Assembly: GCA_046351135.1 (NCBI GenBank)
Contig: JAXLZA010000014.1
Location: 101,707-165,706 of the forward strand
Source: UBA4427 sp046351135
GTDB lineage: Bacteria; Myxococcota_A; UBA9160; UBA4427
Reading direction: 5' to 3'
DNA: 64,000 bases
Shown here: piece by piece, positions 1 to 7,312 of the stretch
Position numbering within the stretch: position 1 is the first letter of the stretch
Layout: every line of letters begins with the position of its first letter
Notes under the pieces: generated by a model
Seen by the model: only the letters and a program-made list of their open reading frames with translations
Told to the model about the DNA's origin: nothing
Database searches by the model: none
Position numbers and translations under genes: made by a program

Positions 1-353
1 GCGGCCAGCTCCAGCTGAACGCCTGCAAGCCGCTGCTCGCCTTCAACCTGCTGAACTCGCTCCGCTGGCTCGGCGACGCGAGCGAGAGCTTCCGCGTCCA
101 CTGCGTCGAAGGCACCGTCGTCGACCGCCGCCAGACCGCCGCCCACCTCGAGCGCTCGCTCAGGCTCGCGACCGCCCTCGCGCCCCACCTCGGCTACGAC
201 GCCGCCGCAGGCATCGCGAAGCGCGCCCACGAAGAGGGCACGACCCTGCGCGAGGCGGCGCTCGCCAGCGGCCGGGTGTCCGCGGAGCAGTTCGACGCCT
301 GGGTCCGCCCCGACGCGATGATCGGCCCCGACGCGAGCAAGGAAGAGCGCTGA
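1..353 (+). CDS. fumC: Class II fumarate hydratase, C-terminal part (truncated by window edge)
   Basis: The open frame runs from base 3 to a TGA at 351-353 and gives about 116 residues; the 5' end lies outside the window. It begins with GQLQLNACKPLLAFNLLNS, which matches the helix following the fumarase/aspartase signature region (GNFELNVMxPVIAYNLLxS in FumC). It ends with the small C-terminal domain of class II fumarases (LGYDAAAGIAKRAHEEGTTL, then a short tail). The family interconverts fumarate and malate in the TCA cycle as a cytoplasmic homotetramer. A related lyase such as aspartase is less likely but cannot be excluded from the tail alone. It converges on the DUF3106 gene, 112 bases away. 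Confidence 0.85.
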   Translation, partial: GQLQLNACKPLLAFNLLNSLRWLGDASESFRVHCVEGTVVDRRQTAAHLERSLRLATALAPHLGYDAAAGIAKRAHEEGTTLREAALASGRVSAEQFDAWVRPDAMIGPDASKEER

Positions 354-465
354 GCCGCGCGGAGGCGCTGCGTGCGTCGGCGACGGCGCAGGTGCCCCCT
401 CGGACGCGCCGGGCACCGGACGCGGAGGTCGCACCGCCGGCAGGCTCGTCGGACACACGTCCGTG

Positions 466-1197
466 TCAGCGCGCCGGCGCGTCGCCCTTCGCATCGGGAC
501 GACCGTCGGGCGCCGGTCCGGACGCTCCCCCCGGATTCGCGCCGCCCGCCGGCGCCCGGCGCGAGCGCTCCCACTCGTCGAGCAGCTTCAGCCGCTCTTC
601 GACGGGCATCGCGCGCAGCTTGCGCAGCTGGGCGCGGTAGCGCTCGCGGTCGGCCTCGGAGAGGCGCCCCCAGCGATCGAGGTTGCGCTCGAAGCGCGCG
701 GCGTCCTCGTCGGATCGCGCGAGCAGCCCATTCAGCTCGGCGACCAGCGCGGCGCGATCTGCGGGGCCGAGCTCGTCGATCCGCCGCAGGCGCTCGCCGA
801 GGGCGCGGCGCTCGGCGACGGGCAGGCGCGCCGCGGCGCGCAGGATCGCGAGGCGCTCGATCGGCCGCGCGTCGGGGAGCGCCCGGGCGAGGCCCGCCAT
901 CGCCTCGCGCCGCATCCGCCGCGCCCGCGGTCCGCCCTCCCGCCAGCGCTCTCTCGCCGCGCGCCGGCGCTCGAGGCGCTCGGCCTTCGTCCCCGGGCCC
1001 GCCGCGTCGCCGGCCGGCGCCCGGCGAACACCGGACGCAGAGGGCGTGGCGGGCGCGGCGCGCGGATCCGGCGCGCGCGGTCCGGGCGCTTCGGCGTGGG
1101 CGCCGGGCACGGCGGACACGGCGAGGAGCAGCGCCGCGATCCCCGCGGCGAGCGTCCTCGCGATCGTGCTCCGCGCCCTGCGCAGCCGGCGGCTCAT
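466..1197 (-). CDS. DUF3106-type secreted protein, third gene of the sigma/anti-sigma operon
   Basis: This encodes 243 aa. An N-terminal signal segment (RTLAAGIAALLLAVSAVPGAHA, residues about 14-35) is followed by a Pro/Ala-rich linker. The remainder is highly charged and helical, with repeated units of the type W-x-x-LS-x-x-x-R...MPVEERLKLLDEWER, the pattern of DUF3106. The function of that family is unknown. The ATG at 1195-1197 overlaps the anti-sigma TGA (1194-1196) as ATGA, so translation is probably coupled and the protein probably belongs to the same envelope response. Its periplasmic location is inferred from the signal peptide. Confidence 0.75.
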   Translation of the reverse strand: MSRRLRRARSTIARTLAAGIAALLLAVSAVPGAHAEAPGPRAPDPRAAPATPSASGVRRAPAGDAAGPGTKAERLERRRAARERWREGGPRARRMRREAMAGLARALPDARPIERLAILRAAARLPVAERRALGERLRRIDELGPADRAALVAELNGLLARSDEDAARFERNLDRWGRLSEADRERYRAQLRKLRAMPVEERLKLLDEWERSRRAPAGGANPGGASGPAPDGRPDAKGDAPAR

Positions 1198-1994
1198 CCC
1201 TGCGGCTCCCCCGCCTCGCGCTCCCGGGCCGCGAGGAACTCGAGCAGCTCGAGCTCCTCGATGACCTCGAGATCGCTCACGTCGCCGGACTCGGCGTCGA
1301 GGGCCTCGAGATCGAGCTCGGCGACACCGATCGGCGTATCCAAAGCCGATCCGGTCTCCGCGGCGACGGCGGTCACCGGTTCCGACGGAGGCTCCGGGGC
1401 CGATGCGAGCTGCGAAGCCGGGGCCGGCGCAGTCGTCGTCGCGGGGGCAGCGTCGCGCCCGGGCAGGGGCACGGGCCCGGAGATCGGCGCGCGGGTCGCC
1501 CCCGGCGCCGGGGCGACGGCCACGAGCCCGTCCTCCGCGGGCGGGGCCTGCCGGGCGAAGGGGACGGACTCGGCCGGCGGGACCTCGGCGACGTCCTCCG
1601 GGCCCTGCGTCCACACGAGGGTCGCGAGCACGAGACCGGCCGCCAGCGCCGCCGCGAGGCCGAGGCCCGCGAAGCGCCGGCGCGGAGCGCGCTCGGCGCG
1701 CGGAATGCGCTCGGTCGACGCGACCGCCCCCGCCGAGCCGGTCGCGAGTCGCCGGGCGAGCGCGGCCTCGATCCGATCGAGGCGGGCCTCGGGGATCGGC
1801 TGCTGCGCGAGGGCCCGCAGCAACCCGTCGACGCGCTCGAGCTCGGCCGCGCGCGCCCGGGCCTCCGGGCTCGCGGCGAGCCACGCCTCGAGGCGCGCCG
1901 CCTCCCCGGCATCGAGGGCCCCGTCGCACCGTGCCGAGAGCAGCGCGTCGAGCTCGTCCATCCGCTCGTCTTCCGTCCGGTCGCCGTCGCTCAT
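1194..1994 (-). CDS. Anti-sigma factor, membrane-bound, without the zinc motif
   Basis: This encodes 266 aa. The N-terminal about 90 residues (MDELDALLSARCDGALDAGE..., then helices rich in Ala, Arg and Glu) have the look of an anti-sigma domain. One transmembrane helix follows at about residues 98-115 (GLGLAAALAAGLVLATLVW), then a long Pro/Ala-rich presumably periplasmic tail ending in an acidic stretch. The HxxxCxxC motif of zinc-binding anti-sigma factors is absent; only one Cys is visible. ATG at 1992-1994 overlaps the sigma-factor TGA (ATGA). The family holds the cognate ECF sigma factor inactive at the membrane; here that role is inferred mainly from gene order, topology and coupling. 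Confidence 0.75.
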   Translation of the reverse strand: MSDGDRTEDERMDELDALLSARCDGALDAGEAARLEAWLAASPEARARAAELERVDGLLRALAQQPIPEARLDRIEAALARRLATGSAGAVASTERIPRAERAPRRRFAGLGLAAALAAGLVLATLVWTQGPEDVAEVPPAESVPFARQAPPAEDGLVAVAPAPGATRAPISGPVPLPGRDAAPATTTAPAPASQLASAPEPPSEPVTAVAAETGSALDTPIGVAELDLEALDAESGDVSDLEVIEELELLEFLAAREREAGEPQG

Positions 1995-2617
1995 CGCGTC
2001 GCCTCCGAGGACGCCGCCGCGTCGGCCGCGGCCGCGGGGGTCGGGGCGCCCATCCGGTCCGTCAGGTTCGCGCGGGCGCGGTGGACCAGGTTCTTCACGG
2101 ACTGCACGGAGCTGCCGAGCAGGCCGGCGATCTCCTCGTAGGACTGCCCCTCGACGACGGCGAGCCAGAGCGCCGTCTGCTGGCGCTCGGGGAGCGACGC
2201 CAGCGCGTCCGCGAGCCGGGCCTGCTGGCGGCGCGCGTCGACGGCGTCGTCGGGATCGGGGAGGGGCGCGACGAGGACGAGCGCCGGCGGGCCCGGCGAG
2301 CGGTCCGACGCCGGCGGATCCGTCGGGAGATGCGGATGGCGGGAGCGCGCCCGCGCGAGCTCGTTGAGGGCGAGGTTGCGGGCGATGTGGAAGAGCCAGG
2401 TCGAGAAGCGCGCCTCGGGCGCATAACGCTCGCGGGCGTCGAGGACGCGCACGAACGTCTCCTGGACGAGCTCTTCGGCGACGGCGGGCTCTCTCACGAT
2501 CCGCTCCAGGTAGCGCAGGAGCCGCGCCGCCCAACGCCGGTACAGCTGACCGAGGGCCGACTCGTCTCCGCTCCGGAAGGCGAGCATGAGCCGCACGTCC
2601 GGGTCACTCGGCTGCAT
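1991..2617 (-). CDS. ECF-type RNA polymerase sigma factor (sigma-70 family)
   Basis: This encodes 208 aa. Region 2 lies at about residues 10-85 (ALGQLYRRWAARLLRYLERI, ELVQETFVRVL, FSTWLFHIARNLALNEL). A Pro-rich linker precedes region 4 at about 135-185, with LPERQQTALWLAVVEG and the helix-turn-helix SYEEIAGLLGSSVQSVKNLV. No region 1 or 3 is present, as expected for group 4 (ECF) factors. A clear ribosome site GGAGGTGG lies just before the ATG. It is followed by its anti-sigma factor in a 4-base overlap, and preceded 36 bases upstream by a hydrolase gene on the same strand. The stimulus is not visible from sequence. Confidence 0.92.
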   Translation of the reverse strand: MQPSDPDVRLMLAFRSGDESALGQLYRRWAARLLRYLERIVREPAVAEELVQETFVRVLDARERYAPEARFSTWLFHIARNLALNELARARSRHPHLPTDPPASDRSPGPPALVLVAPLPDPDDAVDARRQQARLADALASLPERQQTALWLAVVEGQSYEEIAGLLGSSVQSVKNLVHRARANLTDRMGAPTPAAAADAAASSEATR

Positions 2618-2653
2618 GCCACCTCCGCCCTCCCGATCGAACCGGCCCGCCCT

Positions 2654-3559
2654 TCAGAGGTTGCGGGCGGGCGGGGTCGCCGGATCCGGCCCCCGCCCGG
2701 GGAGCGTCCCGAGGAAGTCCAGCAGCGCGCGATCGAAGCGCTCGGCCTGCTCGAGGTTCACGATGTGGCCCGCCTCGGCGATCACGATCCGGCGCGCCCG
2801 CGGCAGCTTCGCCGCCATCACCTCGCTGGCGCGCAGGAAGGCCGCGTCCTGCGCCCCGACCAGCACGAGCGCCGGCACGTCGATCGTCCCGAGCGCGTCG
2901 ATCACCGAGGGCGCCGGCCCCGACACCTCCCGTCCGAAGCGCGCGATCCCGGCGACCCCCTGGGCCACGATCGCCTTGGCCGCCCGCCGGGCCGCCGGCA
3001 GCTCCGGGCGCCCGCCGATGCAGGTCGCACCGGCCCGCCCGGCGACGAAGGCCTCGAAGCCGCGGGTCTCGAGGAAGCTCGCCGTCCGCTCGACCTGGGC
3101 CGCCCAGGCCGCGGCGGCCTCGGGGTTCTTGAAGCCGGGTCCCGAGCCGACCAGCACGAGCGCCGCGACGCGCTCCGGATGGCGGACGGCGTAGTGGAGC
3201 GAGGCGAGGCCGCCGAAGGAGAGCCCGACTGCGACGAAGGGGCGATCCGGGGTCGTGGCGTCGGCGACGGCGTCGAGGTCGGCGACGACGTCCTCGATCG
3301 ACCAGGCTTCGCCGCCGCTCGGGGCCTCGGAGTCGCCGTGGGCGCGCAGATCCCAGAGCACGACCGGATGACCCGCGGCGACGAGCGGGGCGACCTGGTC
3401 GCGCCAGTTCTCGTGGGTCGTGGTGTAGGCGCAGGAGAAGATCACGGTCGGGCGATCCGCCGCCGAACCGCCCGTGAGGGCAGCGCCGGCAGCGCTGGCC
3501 GCGGGGCGATGGTGCTCGTAGTAGAGGCGGACGCCTTCGCGGGTCGTCAGATGGGCCAT
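2654..3559 (-). CDS. Alpha/beta-hydrolase fold protein (3-oxoadipate enol-lactonase-like)
   Basis: This encodes 301 aa starting at MAHLTTREGV; the frame is open further upstream, but the extension is shadow-like. The nucleophile elbow GLSFGG places Ser at about residue 114. A charged-residue loop (LVLVGAQDAAF, Asp near 235) and AEAGHIVNLEQ (His near 269) complete the expected Ser-Asp-His triad. The dividing strand LWDLRAHGDSEAP is typical of the PcaD/epoxide-hydrolase branch. Substrate unknown. It lies 41 bases downstream of sppA and 36 bases upstream of the ECF sigma gene on the same strand, so co-transcription is possible. Confidence 0.85.
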   Translation of the reverse strand: MAHLTTREGVRLYYEHHRPAASAAGAALTGGSAADRPTVIFSCAYTTTHENWRDQVAPLVAAGHPVVLWDLRAHGDSEAPSGGEAWSIEDVVADLDAVADATTPDRPFVAVGLSFGGLASLHYAVRHPERVAALVLVGSGPGFKNPEAAAAWAAQVERTASFLETRGFEAFVAGRAGATCIGGRPELPAARRAAKAIVAQGVAGIARFGREVSGPAPSVIDALGTIDVPALVLVGAQDAAFLRASEVMAAKLPRARRIVIAEAGHIVNLEQAERFDRALLDFLGTLPGRGPDPATPPARNL

Positions 3560-3600
3560 GCGCGCGCTGCCTCGTCGGCCGGACCGATCGCCCGGGAGAC

Positions 3601-5346
3601 CTAACGGATCTCGATCATCACGGGCGGGATCAGGAGCGGCGTCCCGAGCGGCAGGTCGCGGGTCCACGCGACGATCCGCCCGATCGGCTCCGGCCACTCG
3701 ATCGGCGGCCCGCCGGCGCCGGCCGCGGCCCGGATCGCCACGCCCTGCACCATGTCGAGGAGCTGCTGGGTGAACGGCTTCTGCTTCGGGAAGGCGACGA
3801 GCTCGACGTCGGCGGCGACGTCGAGGCCGACCGCCTCCTTCGCCCGGCGCACGGCGACGTAGAGGCCGCCCAGCTCGTCGACGAGGCCCGCGTCGAGGGC
3901 CTGGCGACCGGTCCAGACGCGGCCCTGGCCGAGGCCGTCGATCCGCTCGATCGGCAGCGCCCGCCCCTCCGCGACCCGCGCGAGGAAGAGCTGATAGGTC
4001 TCGAGCACCGAGCTCTGCAGCCGCTCGTGGGCCTCCGGCGTCATCTTGTCCGAGGAGAGCAGGAAGTCCGCGTGGGCCCCGCGCGTCAGCGAGTCGACGC
4101 CGATCTCGAGCTTCTCGAGCAGCCCGCCGACCACCGGGCGCAGGGCGAAGACGCCGATCGAGCCCGTCAGCGTCCCGGGATCCGAGACGATCACGTCGGC
4201 GCCGGACGCGACGTAGTAGCCGCCCGAGGCCGCGACGTCGGAGAAGGAGGCGACGACGGGCTTGCCCTTGGCGCGGGCCTGGCGGAGCGCCCGCCAGATC
4301 AGCTCCGACGCCATCGCCGAGCCGCCGGGGCTGTCGATCCGCAGCACGATCGCGGCGATGTCCGGATCCTCGGCGGCGTCGAGGATCGCGTGGGAGACGG
4401 TGCCCGAGGCGAAGGTCGGCTGGGCGGCGAAGGGCGAGGGCTCGGCGTCGCCCTGGACGACGGTGCCCGAGCCGTAGACGAGGGCGAAGCGGGCCCTCGG
4501 GTCGTAGCCGACGAGCTTCGGATCGGTCCGGAGATAGTCGGCGTGCTCGACGACGTCGGGGCCGATGCGCGCGAGCAGCTCGTCGAGGTGGACCTCGCCG
4601 TCGATCAGGCCGGCCTCGGCGAGCTCGCGGGCGTGGACGTAGCCCCGGTCGATCGTCTCCCGGATCGCGTCGGGCGTCTTCTCGCGATCCTCGGCGAGGG
4701 CCTCGACGAAGCGGTCGAAGGTGTCGTCGAGCAGCGAGTTCGCCATCTCCCGCGACGCCTCGGACATCGTGCGCTCGGAGAAGATCTCGACGGCGCTCTT
4801 GTACTTGCCGGCGCGGGCGATGTCGAAGTCGACGCCGAGCTTCTGCCAGAAGCCGCCGAGGAAGACGTACTCCGCCGCCATGCCGACCAGCGGGATGCTC
4901 GCGCCGGGCGCGACCCAGACCTCGTCGGCGGCGCTGCCGACGTAGAGCTCCTTGTTGGCGGAGAAGCTCTGGACCTCGAGCAGCGCGATCGTCCGGTGGC
5001 CCTTCTCGCGCACGCGCGCGATCGCCGCGCGCAGCTCGTCCGCCTTGCCCCAGCCGATCTCGAGGGGCTGGATGCGCAGCACGACGGTCCCGATCCGGTC
5101 GTCCCGCTCGACCAGCAGAAACGTCTTGAGCAGGTCGATGAAGGGGCGCGTCGGATCGCCGACGAGGCGCGCGAGCGGGGACGCGGCCGGGGCCTCGACG
5201 TAGGCACCGCCGAGCTCGACGACGAGGGTGCTGCCCTTCGCGATCGGCTCGGGCGCCCCGCCCGCCAGGGGGCGCACGAACAGGTAGAGGGCGAGACAGA
5301 GCAGGAGCAGCACGACCAGGACCCGGAGCCCGCTCAACATTCGCAT
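3601..5346 (-). CDS. sppA: Signal peptide peptidase SppA, 67K type
   Basis: This encodes 581 aa from ATG at 5344-5346, chosen because GGAAGG sits about 7 bases upstream; a GTG two codons earlier (5352) would place the ribosome site too close. An N-terminal membrane anchor lies at residues about 8-28, followed by two tandem S49 domains. The general-base Lys sits in GKYKSAVEIFSE (about residue 183) and the nucleophile Ser in RIDSPGGSAMASE (about 343), corresponding to the E. coli Lys209/Ser409 pair. Length and arrangement match the long SppA that digests cleaved signal peptides in the inner membrane. It is the first gene of a minus-strand run leading into the ECF sigma operon, a sensible context for envelope quality control. 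Confidence 0.93.
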   Translation of the reverse strand: MRMLSGLRVLVVLLLLCLALYLFVRPLAGGAPEPIAKGSTLVVELGGAYVEAPAASPLARLVGDPTRPFIDLLKTFLLVERDDRIGTVVLRIQPLEIGWGKADELRAAIARVREKGHRTIALLEVQSFSANKELYVGSAADEVWVAPGASIPLVGMAAEYVFLGGFWQKLGVDFDIARAGKYKSAVEIFSERTMSEASREMANSLLDDTFDRFVEALAEDREKTPDAIRETIDRGYVHARELAEAGLIDGEVHLDELLARIGPDVVEHADYLRTDPKLVGYDPRARFALVYGSGTVVQGDAEPSPFAAQPTFASGTVSHAILDAAEDPDIAAIVLRIDSPGGSAMASELIWRALRQARAKGKPVVASFSDVAASGGYYVASGADVIVSDPGTLTGSIGVFALRPVVGGLLEKLEIGVDSLTRGAHADFLLSSDKMTPEAHERLQSSVLETYQLFLARVAEGRALPIERIDGLGQGRVWTGRQALDAGLVDELGGLYVAVRRAKEAVGLDVAADVELVAFPKQKPFTQQLLDMVQGVAIRAAAGAGGPPIEWPEPIGRIVAWTRDLPLGTPLLIPPVMIEIR

Positions 5347-5471
5347 CGCCACCCTTCCTCTCTGTTGCCGTCGGGGCTGCGCGGGCGCGCCGCTCTACGC
5401 GGGGCCGAGCTTATCAGATGCCCCCGGCCCGCCCCGAGCCAGGCCGGCGTCGGTCTGCTTTCTTCTGGCCC

Positions 5472-6323
5472 ATGGCCAACACCGACCACCAGTTCCCCTT
5501 CCGTTTCGTCCCCCACCACCGCGCCCCCGAGCATCCCGGCGACGACCCGATCCTGTTCGCCTTCCGCGGCCGCGAGCTGCTCGTCACCGAGGGGCTCAAG
5601 CTCCCCTCCGTCGACGAGATCGACGCCCACGGCGCCCTGGCCGTCCGCCGCCAGTACCTCGGCCGCCTCGACGGTCGCCACTGCTACTCGGCCGAGCTGC
5701 CCGGCGACGTCCAGCCCGCCGCGGGCTTCAAGTTCGCGAACCTCCACATGCTCCACGCGACCCTCGACGACATGGAGCGGGCGCTCGCCGGGCGGGCGGT
5801 GCAGATCGTCGAATGGGATCGCACGCATCAGTACTGCGGGGCCTGCGCCGAGCCGACCGTCCTCTCGGAGATCGATCGCTCGCGGAGCTGCCCGAAGTGC
5901 AAGATCCCGATGTATCCGCGGCTCTCGCCGGCGATGATCGTCGCGGTCGAGCGCGGCGACGAGATCCTGCTGGCGCGGGCGGCGAACTTTCCGCCGGGCA
6001 TCAAGAGCGTGCTCGCGGGCTTCGTCGAGCCGGGGGAGAGCGCCGAGGACGCGGTGCGCCGCGAGGTCTTCGAGGAGACGAAGATCCTGGTCAAGAACGT
6101 CCAGTACTTCGCGAGCCAGGCCTGGCCCTTCCCGAACAACCTGATGCTCGGCTTCCGCGCGGAGTACGCGGCGGGGGAGATCGAGGTCGACGGCGTCGAG
6201 ATCCTCGAGGCCGACTGGTTCGCGGCGAAGACGATGCCCCACTTCTTCCCGGGGAAGGTCTCGATCGCCCAGTGGCTGATCCACGACTTCCTGCGACGCA
6301 ACGGGGTCGAGACCGGGGATTAG
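5472..6323 (+). CDS. nudC: NAD(+) diphosphatase (NudC-like Nudix hydrolase)
   Basis: This encodes 283 aa from the ATG at 5472. A zinc ribbon is formed by Cys122, 125, 140 and 143 (YCGACAEP ... SCPKCK). The Nudix box follows at about 183-205 (GFVEPGESAEDAVRREVFEE). The NudC-specific array after it is SQAWPFPNNLM, against the usual SQPWPFPxS. The family hydrolyses NAD(H) to NMN(H) plus AMP and also removes NAD caps from RNA. In the Nudix box the Gly after the EEx position is Lys (EETKI instead of EETGI). It is divergent from sppA and convergent with the next SDR, only 10 bases away. Confidence 0.9.
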   Translation: MANTDHQFPFRFVPHHRAPEHPGDDPILFAFRGRELLVTEGLKLPSVDEIDAHGALAVRRQYLGRLDGRHCYSAELPGDVQPAAGFKFANLHMLHATLDDMERALAGRAVQIVEWDRTHQYCGACAEPTVLSEIDRSRSCPKCKIPMYPRLSPAMIVAVERGDEILLARAANFPPGIKSVLAGFVEPGESAEDAVRREVFEETKILVKNVQYFASQAWPFPNNLMLGFRAEYAAGEIEVDGVEILEADWFAAKTMPHFFPGKVSIAQWLIHDFLRRNGVETGD

Positions 6324-6333
6324 GCGGCTCGGC

Positions 6334-7194
6334 TCACGAATACACGGTCAGCAGGCTGCCCCGCGCCGGCGGGTCCTCGTCGTTCTCGATGGCGCGGTGG
6401 CGCGCCTTGATCGCGTCGCGGAAGAACTCGTCGGTCTGGATCCAGAAGCGCTTCTCGACGATCGCCGCGAAGACGAGCTCCGCGACCTCCGCCGGCGGCT
6501 TCGCGGCGGCGAAGACGCTCTCGATCATCGTCTGCACCTCCGGGTCCATGCCGGTCGCCCCCTTGCCGGGGTTCTGGAGCTCCTTCGGCCGATTGCGCTC
6601 GGAGCGGACGATGTTGGTCGACACGAGGCCGGGGCAGAGGCAGTGGACGGCGACCCGGCTGCCTGCGTCGGCGAGCTCGCTGAAGAGCGTCTCGGCGATG
6701 CCGACGACGGCATGTTTGGTCGCGTTGTAGGGCAGCGAGCCCGGGAAGCTCGTGAGGCCCGCGACCGAGGCCGTCATCACGATGTCGCCCGAGTCGCGCT
6801 CGCGCATGCCGCCGAGGAAGACGCGCAGGCCCTGGATCACGCCGTAGAGATTGACGTCGATCGCCCACTTCCAGTCCTTCGTCGTGAGCTGATGGGACGG
6901 CCCACCGCCCCCCGCGACGCCGGCGTTCAGGCACAGCACGTCGGGCACCCCGAAGCGCGCCCGCACGACCTCGCCGAGATGATCCATGTCCGCCTCGCTC
7001 GAGACGTCGGTCGGGACGCCGATCGCCTCGACGCCCATCGCCTCGATCTTTGCGACCGCCTCGCGCAGCGCGCCCTTCTCGACGTCGGCGAGGACGACGT
7101 TCATGCCCTCTCGCGCGAAGACGCTCGCCATCGCGAAGCCCATCCCCGATGCCCCACCCGTCACGACCGCCGTCTTGTTCTCGAAGGACTGCAC
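6334..7194 (-). CDS. Short-chain dehydrogenase/reductase (SDR)
   Basis: This encodes 286 aa using GTG at 7192-7194, chosen because GGAG lies 7-8 bases upstream and the Rossmann strand begins a few residues later; the longer open frame upstream has no support. Motifs are TGGASGMG (cofactor), CLNAGVAGGG, Ser in TASVAGLTSF and the YNATK catalytic pair. It is a classical SDR of about usual length with a C-terminal extension. It most resembles SDRs acting on hydroxyacyl or alcohol substrates; no substrate can be assigned. It is divergent from the molybdopterin oxidoreductase at 7313. Confidence 0.87.
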   Translation of the reverse strand: MQSFENKTAVVTGGASGMGFAMASVFAREGMNVVLADVEKGALREAVAKIEAMGVEAIGVPTDVSSEADMDHLGEVVRARFGVPDVLCLNAGVAGGGGPSHQLTTKDWKWAIDVNLYGVIQGLRVFLGGMRERDSGDIVMTASVAGLTSFPGSLPYNATKHAVVGIAETLFSELADAGSRVAVHCLCPGLVSTNIVRSERNRPKELQNPGKGATGMDPEVQTMIESVFAAAKPPAEVAELVFAAIVEKRFWIQTDEFFRDAIKARHRAIENDEDPPARGSLLTVYS

Positions 7195-7312
7195 TGGACT
7201 CTCCGTTCCGTCTCGGGCATCCGCGTCGCCCGCGCTCCACCGCGCCGAGCGGCTCGGGCCGCCCGACCCCGCCGATGCCATTCGACGGTCCCGCCCATGA
7301 TAGACTCGCCGG

